Assembly: GCF_945957355.1 (NCBI RefSeq)
Contig: NZ_CAMFKM010000002.1
Coordinates: forward strand, 310,001 to 374,000
Reading direction: 5' to 3'
Length of the DNA stretch: 64,000 nt
Origin: an uncultured Reyranella sp.
GTDB lineage: Bacteria; Pseudomonadota; Alphaproteobacteria; Reyranellales; Reyranellaceae
Part shown: one piece after another, positions 11,635 to 20,293 of the stretch
Numbering within the stretch: the first letter of the stretch is position 1
Layout: each line of letters starts with the position of its first letter
Translations under genes and position numbers: made by a program
The notes under the pieces: model-generated
Told to the model about the DNA's origin: nothing
Database searches by the model: none
What the model saw: only the letters and a program-made list of their open reading frames with translations

Positions 11635-14600
11635 GTCGTCTCCGCGACTGGATCGTGGACGTGGGCGGCCGGCACGGCCGAACGGCGGCGCGAGAACAGG
11701 CCGATGGTGGCCGGCAGGACGGTGAGGAAGAGGAAGGGCGCCAGCAGGGTGCCACCGACCACGACGATGGCGAGGGGCCGCTGGACCTGGCTGCCGATGG
11801 CGGTCGAGAAGGCGGCGGGCAGCAGGCCGACGGCGGCGGCAACGCAGGTCATCAGGACGGGGCGCATCTGCAGCGAACAGGTCTCGTAGAGCGCCATGTC
11901 GCGGTGGCGGCCATCGTCGATCAGCCTGTTGTAGCAGCTCAGCACCATGATGCCGTTCATGGCGGCGATGCCGAAGAGGGCAACGAAGCCGATGGCGGCC
12001 GAGATGCTGAACGGCATGTCCGTTACCCAGAGGCCCAGGATACCGCCCACCAGGGCCATCGGGATGGCGCTGGCGGCCAGCAGCGTGTCGCGGAACGAGC
12101 CGAAGCTCATGTAGAGCAGCAATCCAATCAGGCCGATGGCGATCGGCACGGCGACGGCCAGGCGCTGCAACGCGTTCTTCAGGTTGCCGAACTCGCCGAC
12201 CCACTCGATGCGGTAGCCTCCGGGAATCTTCACCTGCTCCGCGACGCGCTGCTGCGCCTCGATGATGGCGCTGCCGAGGTCACGGCCGCGCACGCTGAAC
12301 TTCACCGGGACGTAGCGTTCCTGCTGTTCGCGGTAGATGTAGTAGGCGCCGGAGACCAGCTCGACCTTGGCGATTTCGCTCAACGGCACCTGGGTCACGC
12401 CGTTCGCACCCTGGACGCCGATCTGGATGCGGTTGATCGCGTCTAGGTTCTCGCGGTAGCGCGACGCCAGGCGGACGACCATCGGGAAGTGGCGGTCGCT
12501 GCCGCTCTCATAGACGTCGCCCGCGGCCTGGCCGCCGATCGCCGCCTGCACGGTGGCGTTGATGTCACCCGGGGACAGGCCGTAGCGCGCGGCCTTGGCG
12601 CGGTCGATGTCGATGCGGATGGTCGGCTGGCCGAGCGAGGCCGAAACGGCGAGGTCGGTGATGCCGGGCACGGTGGCCAGCACCGCCTTGATCTCGTTGC
12701 CGAGCTTGGCCAGCGTTTCGAGGTCGTTGCCCGAGATCTTGACCGAGTTCTCGCCCTTCACGCCGGAAGCGGCTTCCTGGACGTTGTCCTGGATGTACTG
12801 CGAGAAGGTGAACTCGACGCCCGGGAAGGCCTTCTCGAGAGCGCCGTTGATCTCGGCGATGAGGGCTTCCTTGTCGAGGCCCTTGCGCCACTGGTCCATG
12901 GGCTTCAGCGGCACGAAGAACTCGGCGTTGAAGAAGCCGGTCGAATCGGTGCCGTCATCGGGCCGGCCGTGCTGGGAAATCACGGTCTCGGCCTCCGGGA
13001 AGCTCTTGATGAGCTTGCGCATGCGGTTGGCGTAGTCGTTGCCCGCCTCGAGCGAGATCGACGCCGGCATCACGGCGCGGATCCACATGTTGCCTTCCTC
13101 GAGCTTGGGTAGGAACTCGAGTCCGATCGACCCGCCGGCCAGCCCGGCCAGCACCAGCGCACCCATGCCTGCGGCGACCGTAGCGCGGCGGCTGGCCAGC
13201 GCCGCGTTGCGCAGCTTCTCGTAGGCGCGGCGCAGGATCCGCACGGCGCGGGTCTCGACATGGGCCATCTTGTCGGGCAGCAGCAGCGCGGCCAGTGCCG
13301 GCGACACGGTGAAGGTGGCGATCAGGCCGCCCAGCAGGGCATAGGCGTAGGTCCGCGCCATCGGCCCGAAGATGTGGCCTTCGACGCCGGAGAGCGTGAA
13401 CAGCGGCAGGAAGCCCGCGATGATGATGGTGGCCGAGAAGAAGATCGCCTGGGTGACTTCGGTCGAGGCATTGAAGATCGTCGCCAGCTTGCCGGTGAGG
13501 CCGTCCGGCGCTCGCCGCAGCGGACCTGTCCTGTGCTCGCCTTCCGACAGATGCCGGAAGATGTTCTCGACCATGATGACGGTGGCATCGACGATGATGC
13601 CGAAGTCGATCGCGCCCATCGACAGCAGGTTGGCCGACTCGCCGCTCAGCACCAGGACGACCACGGCGAACAGCAGGGCGAAGGGAATGGTGGCGGAGAC
13701 GATCAGCGCGCTGCGCAGGTCGCCCAGGAACAGCCACTGGATCAGGAAGATGAGGCAGACGCCCACCACCATGTTGTGCAGCACGGTGTGGGTGGTGATG
13801 TTGACGAGCGAGCTGCGGTCGTAGATGCGCTCGATGCGCACGCCGGGCGGCAGGATGTTGCTGTTGTTGATCCTCTCGACCTCGGCCAGCACGCCGCTCA
13901 GGGTCGGCATGGTCTCCGCGCCGCGCCGCATCAGCACGATGCCCTGCACGATGTCGTCGTCGTCGTTCTGGCCGGCGATGCCGAGCCGCGGCTGGTGGCC
14001 AACGGTGACATCCGCCACATCGGAGACCAGTACCGGCGCGCCGTCGCGCACGGTCAGCATGGTGTTGCGGATGTCGTCCATCGAGCGGATCTGTCCGACG
14101 CTTCGCACGATCGCCGACTGCGAGCCGATGTTCACGGTGTTGGCGCCGACATTGATGTTGGCGTTGTTCAGACCGTCGAGCACCTGCTTCAGGGTGAGGC
14201 CGTAGGCCAGCAGGCGGTCCAGATTGACCGTGATGTCGTATGTCTTGGTCATGCCGCCCCACCCGGTGACGTCGACGACGCCCGGGATCGCCTTCAGCCG
14301 GCGCTGCAGCACCCAGTCCTGCAGCGTCTTGAGGTCAGACACGGAATAGCCCGGCGGGCCGACGATGCGGTAGCGGAAGACCTCGCCGATCGGGCTGGTC
14401 GGCGACAGGGTGGGCTGCGCGCCGTTGGGCAGGGGGCCGAGCTGCGACAGGCGGTTGATCACCATCTGCGAGGCCTGCTGGTAGGTCACGTCGTAGGTGA
14501 ACTGGATCTTTACGTCGCTCAGGCCGAACAGGGACACCGACCGGATGGCCTGGATATAGGGCAGGCCCGCCATCTGGATCTCGATGGGGATCGTGATGTA

Positions 14601-14786
14601 GCGCTCGATCTCCTCCGACGACTGGCCAGGATTCTGGGTGATGATGTCGACCAGCGGCGGCACCGGGTCGGGATAGGCCTCGATATTGAGGCGGGCATAG
14701 GCGAACAGGCCGCCCACCGAGAGCACCAGGCTCAGGATGACGACGAGGATTCGCTGCTTGAGGGCGGCGGCGACGATGGACTTCAT
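11631..14786 (-). CDS. HME-type RND efflux pump, CzcA/CusA family (first copy)
   Basis: This 1051-residue inner-membrane pump is complete. It has the same HME marker as its paralogue, IDFGIIVDATVIMVEN near residues 390-404, and the conserved IRIDIDRAKAARYG docking-domain motif. It lies 48 bases after the membrane-fusion gene and overlaps the outer-membrane gene by four bases, giving a standard adaptor-pump-channel order. A stretch of 163 bases near the 3' end (11709-11871) matches the second pump at all but three positions. This is much closer than the flanking sequence and points to gene conversion. Divalent metal is the most likely substrate class. Confidence 0.93.
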   Translation of the reverse strand: MKSIVAAALKQRILVVILSLVLSVGGLFAYARLNIEAYPDPVPPLVDIITQNPGQSSEEIERYITIPIEIQMAGLPYIQAIRSVSLFGLSDVKIQFTYDVTYQQASQMVINRLSQLGPLPNGAQPTLSPTSPIGEVFRYRIVGPPGYSVSDLKTLQDWVLQRRLKAIPGVVDVTGWGGMTKTYDITVNLDRLLAYGLTLKQVLDGLNNANINVGANTVNIGSQSAIVRSVGQIRSMDDIRNTMLTVRDGAPVLVSDVADVTVGHQPRLGIAGQNDDDDIVQGIVLMRRGAETMPTLSGVLAEVERINNSNILPPGVRIERIYDRSSLVNITTHTVLHNMVVGVCLIFLIQWLFLGDLRSALIVSATIPFALLFAVVVLVLSGESANLLSMGAIDFGIIVDATVIMVENIFRHLSEGEHRTGPLRRAPDGLTGKLATIFNASTEVTQAIFFSATIIIAGFLPLFTLSGVEGHIFGPMARTYAYALLGGLIATFTVSPALAALLLPDKMAHVETRAVRILRRAYEKLRNAALASRRATVAAGMGALVLAGLAGGSIGLEFLPKLEEGNMWIRAVMPASISLEAGNDYANRMRKLIKSFPEAETVISQHGRPDDGTDSTGFFNAEFFVPLKPMDQWRKGLDKEALIAEINGALEKAFPGVEFTFSQYIQDNVQEAASGVKGENSVKISGNDLETLAKLGNEIKAVLATVPGITDLAVSASLGQPTIRIDIDRAKAARYGLSPGDINATVQAAIGGQAAGDVYESGSDRHFPMVVRLASRYRENLDAINRIQIGVQGANGVTQVPLSEIAKVELVSGAYYIYREQQERYVPVKFSVRGRDLGSAIIEAQQRVAEQVKIPGGYRIEWVGEFGNLKNALQRLAVAVPIAIGLIGLLLYMSFGSFRDTLLAASAIPMALVGGILGLWVTDMPFSISAAIGFVALFGIAAMNGIMVLSCYNRLIDDGRHRDMALYETCSLQMRPVLMTCVAAAVGLLPAAFSTAIGSQVQRPLAIVVVGGTLLAPFLFLTVLPATIGLFSRRRSAVPAAHVHDPVAETT

Positions 14787-14834
14787 GGCGCTAACGTCGT
14801 GTTGAGGAGAGGAGCCGCGACGGCGCGGCGGGCA

Positions 14835-16082
14835 TCAGTCGCGCTTGGCGGCGCGATCGATGAAAAGCGTGCCGCTGGTCACCACGTTCTCACCCACGGC
14901 CAGGCCCTTCTTGACCTCGACCATGCCGTTGGACGTCGTGCCGACCTCGATGGGGCGCGACACCACGGACTTGTCCTGCGGACGCGTCACCCAGACGCGG
15001 GCGTTGGCGCCTTCGTAGACGACGGCTTCCTGCGGCACCGCCGGGTTGGTCATCGGCTCGCCGGTGACGATGCGGAAACTGGCGAACATCTCGGGCATCA
15101 ACTCGCGGTCGGCGTTCACGATCTCGGCGCGAACCGGCAGGCGGCGGGTGTTGGGGTCGAGCGCCGGCGCGACATAGGCCAGCCTGGCGTTGAACGTGCG
15201 GCCGGGATGGGCCAGCACCGAAACCTCGACCGGGGCGCCGACCTTCATCTTGGGCGCGTCGGATTCGCGGACGTTGGCGACCAGCCAGACCTTCGAGAGG
15301 TCGCCGATGTTGAACACCGGATCGGTGGCGCCGGCGTTGATGTACTGGCCGAGCCCGACCTTGCGCTGGATCACGGTGCCAGCGATCGGCGCCGAGACGA
15401 TCGTTTCCGCGCCGATATGATCGACCTTCTCCAGTGCGTCGATTTCGGCGTCGGTGCGGCCGAGGATCCGCAGGCGGTTGCGCACGGCGGCCAGCGCGAT
15501 CTCCGAGGAGCGCAGGTCGCCCTGCGCTGCGACGAGGTCCGACTGGGCCTGTTCGAGGTCCTTCAGCGAACCGCCGCGGATCGAGAGCAGTTCCTTCTGG
15601 CGCTTTTCGAAATTCTGCGCGAGGGCGAGCTTGGAGCGCGCCTTCTCGACGGCTGCGACGGCGCTCACCAGGTCGTTCTGGCCCTGGACGAACTCGCTGG
15701 CCTCGATGGCGAACAGCGGCGCGCCGCGCTCGACATGGTCGCCCGGCTTGGCGATCAGGCGCGTGACGCGTCCCGAGTAAGGCGAGAAGACCGGCGTCGT
15801 GGTGTCCTCGTTGATGCCGATCTTGCCGTCGGTTGCGCGCTCGTCGCGGAAGGACATCGCCTCGACCGGAGCGAAGCGCAGGCCGGCCCACTGGGTCTCG
15901 CTCGGATGGAACGTGCCGTCGTTCTCGACCGCCGGCGCCGCGGGGCGCACCAGGGCGTTGGTCGGGCCGGTGTCGATGGTCCAGACCGCGACGAGCGCGA
16001 GGGCTGCGATGCCGGCGCCGGCGAACCACAGGCGGTGGCGGCGAAGGCGGGTGGCGGTTGAGATCTTGGGCGCGGTGCTCAT
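14835..16082 (-). CDS. RND membrane-fusion (periplasmic adaptor) protein, CusB/CzcB-like
   Basis: This 415-residue adaptor links pump and outer-membrane channel. One N-terminal membrane anchor (RLWFAGAGIAALALVAVWTI) follows a basic stretch. The lipoyl-like halves are seen in VFSPYSGRVTRLIAKPGDHVERG and, after the helical hairpin (residues ~130-200, rich in Ala, Gln and Lys), in IVSAPIAGTVIQRKVGLGQYI. A beta-barrel domain follows (KVWLVANVRESDAPKMKVGAPV). There is no His/Met-rich metal-binding extension, so metal specificity is not supported here. The start at 16082 is preferred over an earlier in-frame start because the protein then begins like the family. It is the first gene of the efflux operon, divergent from the response regulator. 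Confidence 0.92.
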   Translation of the reverse strand: MSTAPKISTATRLRRHRLWFAGAGIAALALVAVWTIDTGPTNALVRPAAPAVENDGTFHPSETQWAGLRFAPVEAMSFRDERATDGKIGINEDTTTPVFSPYSGRVTRLIAKPGDHVERGAPLFAIEASEFVQGQNDLVSAVAAVEKARSKLALAQNFEKRQKELLSIRGGSLKDLEQAQSDLVAAQGDLRSSEIALAAVRNRLRILGRTDAEIDALEKVDHIGAETIVSAPIAGTVIQRKVGLGQYINAGATDPVFNIGDLSKVWLVANVRESDAPKMKVGAPVEVSVLAHPGRTFNARLAYVAPALDPNTRRLPVRAEIVNADRELMPEMFASFRIVTGEPMTNPAVPQEAVVYEGANARVWVTRPQDKSVVSRPIEVGTTSNGMVEVKKGLAVGENVVTSGTLFIDRAAKRD

Positions 16083-16217
16083 GGCCGCAAAAACTAGTGG
16101 CTTCACATTACGTGCGCCTGAATTGACCTTCAGACGGCGATTCGCGGCACGCTGGCCGCGCCGGGGCCGTGCTAGGATCGATTCGATTGCGAACATGCTC
16201 AGGGAGGGAGGACACCC
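16083..16217. promoter_or_regulatory. Divergent control region between efflux operon and two-component genes
   Basis: These 135 bases must hold both promoters. A small inverted repeat, CTGAA-TTGACC-TTCAG at 16118-16133, lies near the middle and could be the response-regulator site or include a -35 element reading right. GGAGG lies six bases before the regulator ATG. The assignment is by position and symmetry only. Confidence 0.35.
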
Positions 16218-16901
16218 ATGAGAGTCCTTCTCGTCGAGGACAATGCCGAACTCGTCGCCTTGCTGGTCAAGGGCTTGGCGCGCAATGGTTTCTCGGCGGA
16301 TTCAGTGGGCAATGCCGGCGATGCCGCGCACTCCCTGGCCGCCATGCGTTACTCGGCCATCGTGCTCGATCTCGGCCTGCCCGATCAGGACGGGCTGTCG
16401 CTGTTGCGCAGCATCCGCGCGCGCGGCGATTCGACGCCGGTCCTCGTGCTGACGGCACGCGACGGGGTGAGCGACCGGGTCAACGGGCTCAGGGCCGGCG
16501 CCGACGACTATCTCGTGAAGCCGTTCGCCATGGAGGAGCTGGTGGCGCGCCTGCAGGCGTTGCTGCGCCGGCCCGGCAACCTGCTCGGCCGCCAGCTCAC
16601 CTTCGGCAACGTCTCGCTGGAGACGGAGGGGCGGCAGGTCTTTGTCGACGGCACGGTCCGCGTCTTTCCGGCACGCGAGACGGCCATCCTCGAAATCCTG
16701 CTGCGGCGTGGCGGTAACGTCGTGCCCAAGCGCCTGTTCGAGGACCAGCTCTTCGGCCTGTCGGGCGATGTCGGCTCGAACGCGGTCGAGGTCTATGTCC
16801 ACCGCCTGCGCAAGATGCTGCAGGATTGCGGTGCGACGGTGAAGATTCATACCGTCCGCGGGGTCGGCTATCTGCTGGCCGAGGAAAAGGCTGCCGCTTG
16901 A
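16218..16901 (+). CDS. OmpR-family response regulator
   Basis: This 227-residue DNA-binding regulator has a receiver domain (residues 1-115) with acidic pocket ED at 7-8, phospho-acceptor Asp51 in IVLDLGLP, Thr in VLTARD and Lys in YLVKPF. The C-terminal winged helix (about 125-222) ends with VEVYVHRLRKML and IHTVRGVGYLL, as in OmpR/PhoB proteins. It has a strong ribosome site, GGAGG. The kinase gene overlaps its stop, so the two are a cognate pair. It is divergent from the RND adaptor, so control of metal or drug efflux is the natural inference, as in CusRS or CzcRS. Confidence 0.95.
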   Translation: MRVLLVEDNAELVALLVKGLARNGFSADSVGNAGDAAHSLAAMRYSAIVLDLGLPDQDGLSLLRSIRARGDSTPVLVLTARDGVSDRVNGLRAGADDYLVKPFAMEELVARLQALLRRPGNLLGRQLTFGNVSLETEGRQVFVDGTVRVFPARETAILEILLRRGGNVVPKRLFEDQLFGLSGDVGSNAVEVYVHRLRKMLQDCGATVKIHTVRGVGYLLAEEKAAA

Positions 16902-18253
16902 GGCGTTTCCGCTCGATCATCTCGCGCGTCGTCGCGCTGCATGTCGTGGCGATCGGCGCCACGTCCATCCTGATGCCGCTGGCGCTCTACTGGCTGCTCA
17001 ACGAGGCCGCCAACAGCCTCCATCGCGATGCGCTGCGTAGCCAGGCCCTAACGATCGCGAGCTTCCTGCGCCCCACGCCCGATGGCGGGGGCGTTGCGTT
17101 GGATATCCCGCCGGAGGCGCAGCCTATCTATTCGGGCGACTACGCCCTCTATGCCTATGCCGTCCTTGATTCCAAGGGGAACGTCTTGTTCACCTCGCGT
17201 CCGGACGATGCGCCGCTTTCGGCGCCGGGCGATCCGATGACCAACGATTCCTTTACCCGGCATCGCAGCAAGGGCACCCTGCTCATCGGGGTCAACGTGC
17301 CGCGCCCCATCGGCGACCGCCTCTACTGGATCCAGGTCGGGCAGGACCTGGCGCACCGCGACGTGATCATCGACGATATCGTCGCCTCGTTCCTGCCGCG
17401 CGTCGCCTGGATCACCTTCCCGATCCTGCTGCTGCTTCTGCTGATCGACATCATGATCTTCCGGCGCGCGCTCGATCCGGTCCGCGCCGCCTCCGACACG
17501 GCGGCGTCGATCGGCCCGACCAGTACCGACGTCCGGCTTTCCGAGCAGTCGATGCCGGCGGAGATCGTGCCGCTCGTGCATGCGGTCAACCAGGCACTTG
17601 ACCGTCTGGAAGCGGGCTTCCAGGCACAGCGCGAATTCACCGCCGACATGGCGCACGAACTGCGGACGCCGCTCGCCATCATGCGCGCCCGCATCGATTC
17701 GATGGAGGACACGCCGCTGCGCCGGTCGCTGGAAACCGACATCGTCAACATGACGCGCACGGTGAACCAGGTCCTCGACATTGCCGAACTCGAGGCGTTC
17801 GTGGTGGACGGCAGCTCCCGGGCGGATCTGCAGAACGTCTGTGCCGATGCGGTGGCCTTCATGGCGCCGCTCGTCGTCGACAGCGACAAGACAATCGGCC
17901 TGACGGGCACCGAAGCGCCGGTGTGGGTGCATGGCCATCCGGAAGCGCTGTTTCGGGCGGTCCGCAATCTCATCGAGAATGCCATTCGCCACACGCCGGC
18001 CGGCGGGGCGATCGAGGTCGACGTCGCCACGGACGGGACGGTCCGGGTCCTGGACGAGGGCCCCGGGGTGCCGCAGGCCGAGCGCGAGACGATCTTCAAG
18101 CGCTTCTGGCGGCGCGACCGGGCGCGACCCGAGAGCCGCGGGCTGGGACTGGCCATCGTGACCCGCGTGGCCACCGCTCATGGCGGCACCATTTCGGTCG
18201 ACGACCGGCCCGGGGGAGGGGCGGTCTTCACGCTCCGCCTGCGTCCCGCCTGA
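16898..18253 (+). CDS. Sensor histidine kinase
   Basis: This 451-residue kinase probably starts at a TTG at 16898 that overlaps the regulator's stop (TTGA); no ATG fits as well. Helix 1 is about residues 8-35 (SRVVALHVVAIGATSILMPL). The sensor domain of about 120 residues is periplasmic, and helix 2 is near residues 160-185 (WITFPILLLLLLIDIMIF). The phospho-acceptor is His253 in MAHELRTPLAIM. The N box is RNLIENAIRHTP, with G boxes LDEGPGVP and GLGLAIV. The sensor region has the length seen in TctE/CusS-type kinases, and I see no clear metal-ligand cluster in it. It is predicted to phosphorylate the adjacent regulator. Confidence 0.92.
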   Translation: MRRFRSIISRVVALHVVAIGATSILMPLALYWLLNEAANSLHRDALRSQALTIASFLRPTPDGGGVALDIPPEAQPIYSGDYALYAYAVLDSKGNVLFTSRPDDAPLSAPGDPMTNDSFTRHRSKGTLLIGVNVPRPIGDRLYWIQVGQDLAHRDVIIDDIVASFLPRVAWITFPILLLLLLIDIMIFRRALDPVRAASDTAASIGPTSTDVRLSEQSMPAEIVPLVHAVNQALDRLEAGFQAQREFTADMAHELRTPLAIMRARIDSMEDTPLRRSLETDIVNMTRTVNQVLDIAELEAFVVDGSSRADLQNVCADAVAFMAPLVVDSDKTIGLTGTEAPVWVHGHPEALFRAVRNLIENAIRHTPAGGAIEVDVATDGTVRVLDEGPGVPQAERETIFKRFWRRDRARPESRGLGLAIVTRVATAHGGTISVDDRPGGGAVFTLRLRPA

Positions 18254-18303
18254 TCGGGGACGACGAGGGGGACCGCCCTCCTCCACGGGCCTATACTCCG
18301 CTC

Positions 18304-19383
18304 ATGGCGGAAGCAGAGATCCGCAAGATCATCCACGTCGACATGGACGCCTTCTACGCGTCCGTGGAGCAGCGCGACGATCCTTCGCTGCGCGGCCAGC
18401 CGGTCGCGGTCGGTGGTCGGCAGCGCGGCGTCGTGATGGCGGCGAGCTACGAGGCACGCAAGTTCGGCGTGCGCTCGGCCATGCCCTCGGTCACCGCCAA
18501 GCGCCTGTGTCCCGCGCTGCTGTTCGTGAAGCCGCGCTTCGACGTCTACAAGGAGGTGTCGCGCCAGATCCGCGAGATCTTCCTCGACTACACGCCGCTG
18601 GTCGAACCGCTGTCGCTCGACGAGGCCTATCTCGACGTCACGACCAACCTGAAGGGCATGCCGCTTGCCTCCGAAATCGCCCGCGAGATCCGGGCGCGCA
18701 TCCTGGAGCGCACGGGCCTCACCGCATCGGCCGGCATCTCCTACAACAAGTTCCTGGCCAAGCTCGCCTCCGACCATCGCAAGCCCAACGGCCAGACGGT
18801 GATTCCGCCGGAGAAGGGACCGGCGTTCGTCGAGGTGCTGCCGGTCGGCCGCTTCCACGGTGTCGGACCGAAGACGGCGGAGAAGATGAACCGGTTGGGC
18901 ATACATACCGGCGCCGACCTGAAGGCGCAGTCGCTGGAGTTCCTGCAGCAGTATTTCGGGCGTGCCGGCACCTACTATCACGCCATTGCGCGCGGCCACG
19001 ACGAGCGCAGGGTCGTGCCCAACCGGCCGCGCAAGTCGGTCGGCTCGGAAACGACTTTCATGGAGGATCTCGACCGGCCGGCCGCGGTGGAGGACGGCGT
19101 CGCCTCGGTGCTCGGCGATGTGTGGTCCTACTGCGAGCGCACCGGCATCGTCGGCCGCACGGTGACCGTGAAGATCAAGTATGCCGACTTCCGGATCGTG
19201 ACGAGGAGCCGCACGCTCGAAGAAAGTGTCGAAAGCCGCGAAGTCCTGGAACGTACGGCGCGCGAACTGGTGCGATCCGTCTTTCCCCTCGAGAAGAAAG
19301 TGCGGCTGCTCGGCGTCTCCCTCCATAACCTGCACCAGCGCGAAGAGCGCACCGTGCCGCCGCAGATGACGCTGGCCCTCTAG
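18304..19383 (+). CDS. dinB: DNA polymerase IV (Y-family translesion polymerase)
   Basis: This 359-residue low-fidelity polymerase starts MAEAEIRKIIHVDMDAFYAS, with the first catalytic Asp in HVDMDAFYASVE. The second acidic pair is in LSLDEAYLDVT. TASAGISYNKFLAKLASD and the helix-hairpin-helix VGRFHGVGPKTAEKMNRLGI follow. The little-finger domain occupies the last ~110 residues. The C-terminus ends VPPQMTLAL and has no obvious long clamp-binding peptide beyond that segment. The ATG at 18304 is chosen because the family begins here; a much longer frame upstream overlaps the kinase and is not real. The gene follows the kinase by 50 bases and is probably unrelated to it. Confidence 0.95.
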   Translation: MAEAEIRKIIHVDMDAFYASVEQRDDPSLRGQPVAVGGRQRGVVMAASYEARKFGVRSAMPSVTAKRLCPALLFVKPRFDVYKEVSRQIREIFLDYTPLVEPLSLDEAYLDVTTNLKGMPLASEIAREIRARILERTGLTASAGISYNKFLAKLASDHRKPNGQTVIPPEKGPAFVEVLPVGRFHGVGPKTAEKMNRLGIHTGADLKAQSLEFLQQYFGRAGTYYHAIARGHDERRVVPNRPRKSVGSETTFMEDLDRPAAVEDGVASVLGDVWSYCERTGIVGRTVTVKIKYADFRIVTRSRTLEESVESREVLERTARELVRSVFPLEKKVRLLGVSLHNLHQREERTVPPQMTLAL

Positions 19384-19393
19384 GAGCAACTCC

Positions 19394-20293
19394 ATGAACA
19401 TCTTCATGACCGGCGCGACCGGCTATATCGGCGGTACGATCGCACGCCGCCTGCTCGACGACGGTCACAGGGTGCGTGGTCTCGTCCGCGATACGGAGAA
19501 GGCCCGCAGGCTCGCCTCATTCGGCGTGGAGCCGGTGACGGGTAGCCTCGACGATGCTGCCATGCTGATGGTGGAAGCCCGGCGCGCCGATGCGGTGGTG
19601 AACACGGCCAACAGCGACCATCGCGGCGCCGTGGAGGCGCTCCTCGAGGGTCTCGCCGGATCGGACAAGCCGTTCATCCATACCAGCGGCTCCAGCATCG
19701 TGGCCGACGACGCCCACGGCGACTTCGCCTCGCAGAAGATCCACGACGAGGACACGCCGTTCGAGCCCATGCCGGGGAAGCAGTCGCGGGTCGCGATCGA
19801 CCGGACGATCCGCGACGCGAGCCGCGGCGGCGTGCGCTCCATCGTGGTCTGCCCGACCATGATCTACGGCAATGGTCTCGGCCTGGCGCGCGACAGCGCC
19901 CAGATCCCCGGTCTCGCAAGAAAGGCAAAGGCGACCGGCGTGGTGCACCATGTCGGCAAGGGCCTGAACATCTGGTCGAACGTCCATGTCGAGGACGTGG
20001 CAGACCTCTATCGCCTGGCGCTCGCCGGAGCGCCGGCGGGCTCCTTCTATTTCGCCGAGAACGGCGAGGCATCGTATCGCGATATCTGCGTGGCCATCGC
20101 GCGCCGCCTGAAGCTGGGCGAGCCGCAGGCCTGGCCGTTTGAAGACGCAGCGAAGGAACTCGGTGAGAACAGCGCGGCCTATACATTCGGTTCCAACAGC
20201 CGCGTCCGTGCGAGGCGCGCTCGTCGCGAGCTCGGCTGGCAGCCCAGGCATTCGTCCGCGACGGCCTGGATCGAGGCGGAACTGCCGCTTTAG
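19394..20293 (+). CDS. NAD(P)-dependent epimerase/dehydratase-like protein (extended SDR)
   Basis: This 299-residue Rossmann protein has the nucleotide site TGATGYIGGTIARRL at residues 6-20. The extended-SDR YxxxK is not obvious: after the HTSGSSIVADD segment the expected Tyr position is replaced by MPGKQSRVAIDR, so it may be an atypical or non-catalytic member. IWSNVHVEDVADLYRLAL matches the family. GGAG lies eight bases before the ATG, and it starts 10 bases after DNA polymerase IV. It ends four bases inside the convergent aldo/keto reductase. The substrate is unknown. Confidence 0.85.
   Translation: MNIFMTGATGYIGGTIARRLLDDGHRVRGLVRDTEKARRLASFGVEPVTGSLDDAAMLMVEARRADAVVNTANSDHRGAVEALLEGLAGSDKPFIHTSGSSIVADDAHGDFASQKIHDEDTPFEPMPGKQSRVAIDRTIRDASRGGVRSIVVCPTMIYGNGLGLARDSAQIPGLARKAKATGVVHHVGKGLNIWSNVHVEDVADLYRLALAGAPAGSFYFAENGEASYRDICVAIARRLKLGEPQAWPFEDAAKELGENSAAYTFGSNSRVRARRARRELGWQPRHSSATAWIEAELPL

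Noticed and set aside
13260-16061. A 933-codon open frame opposite the first RND pump and its adaptor
   Set aside because: It spans two genes on the other strand and their intergenic gap, and its composition is low in complexity and His/Arg rich.
16826-16897. A longer N-terminus for the sensor kinase
   Set aside because: It would overlap the response regulator by 76 bases; the TTG overlapping the regulator stop (TTGA) is the usual coupled start.
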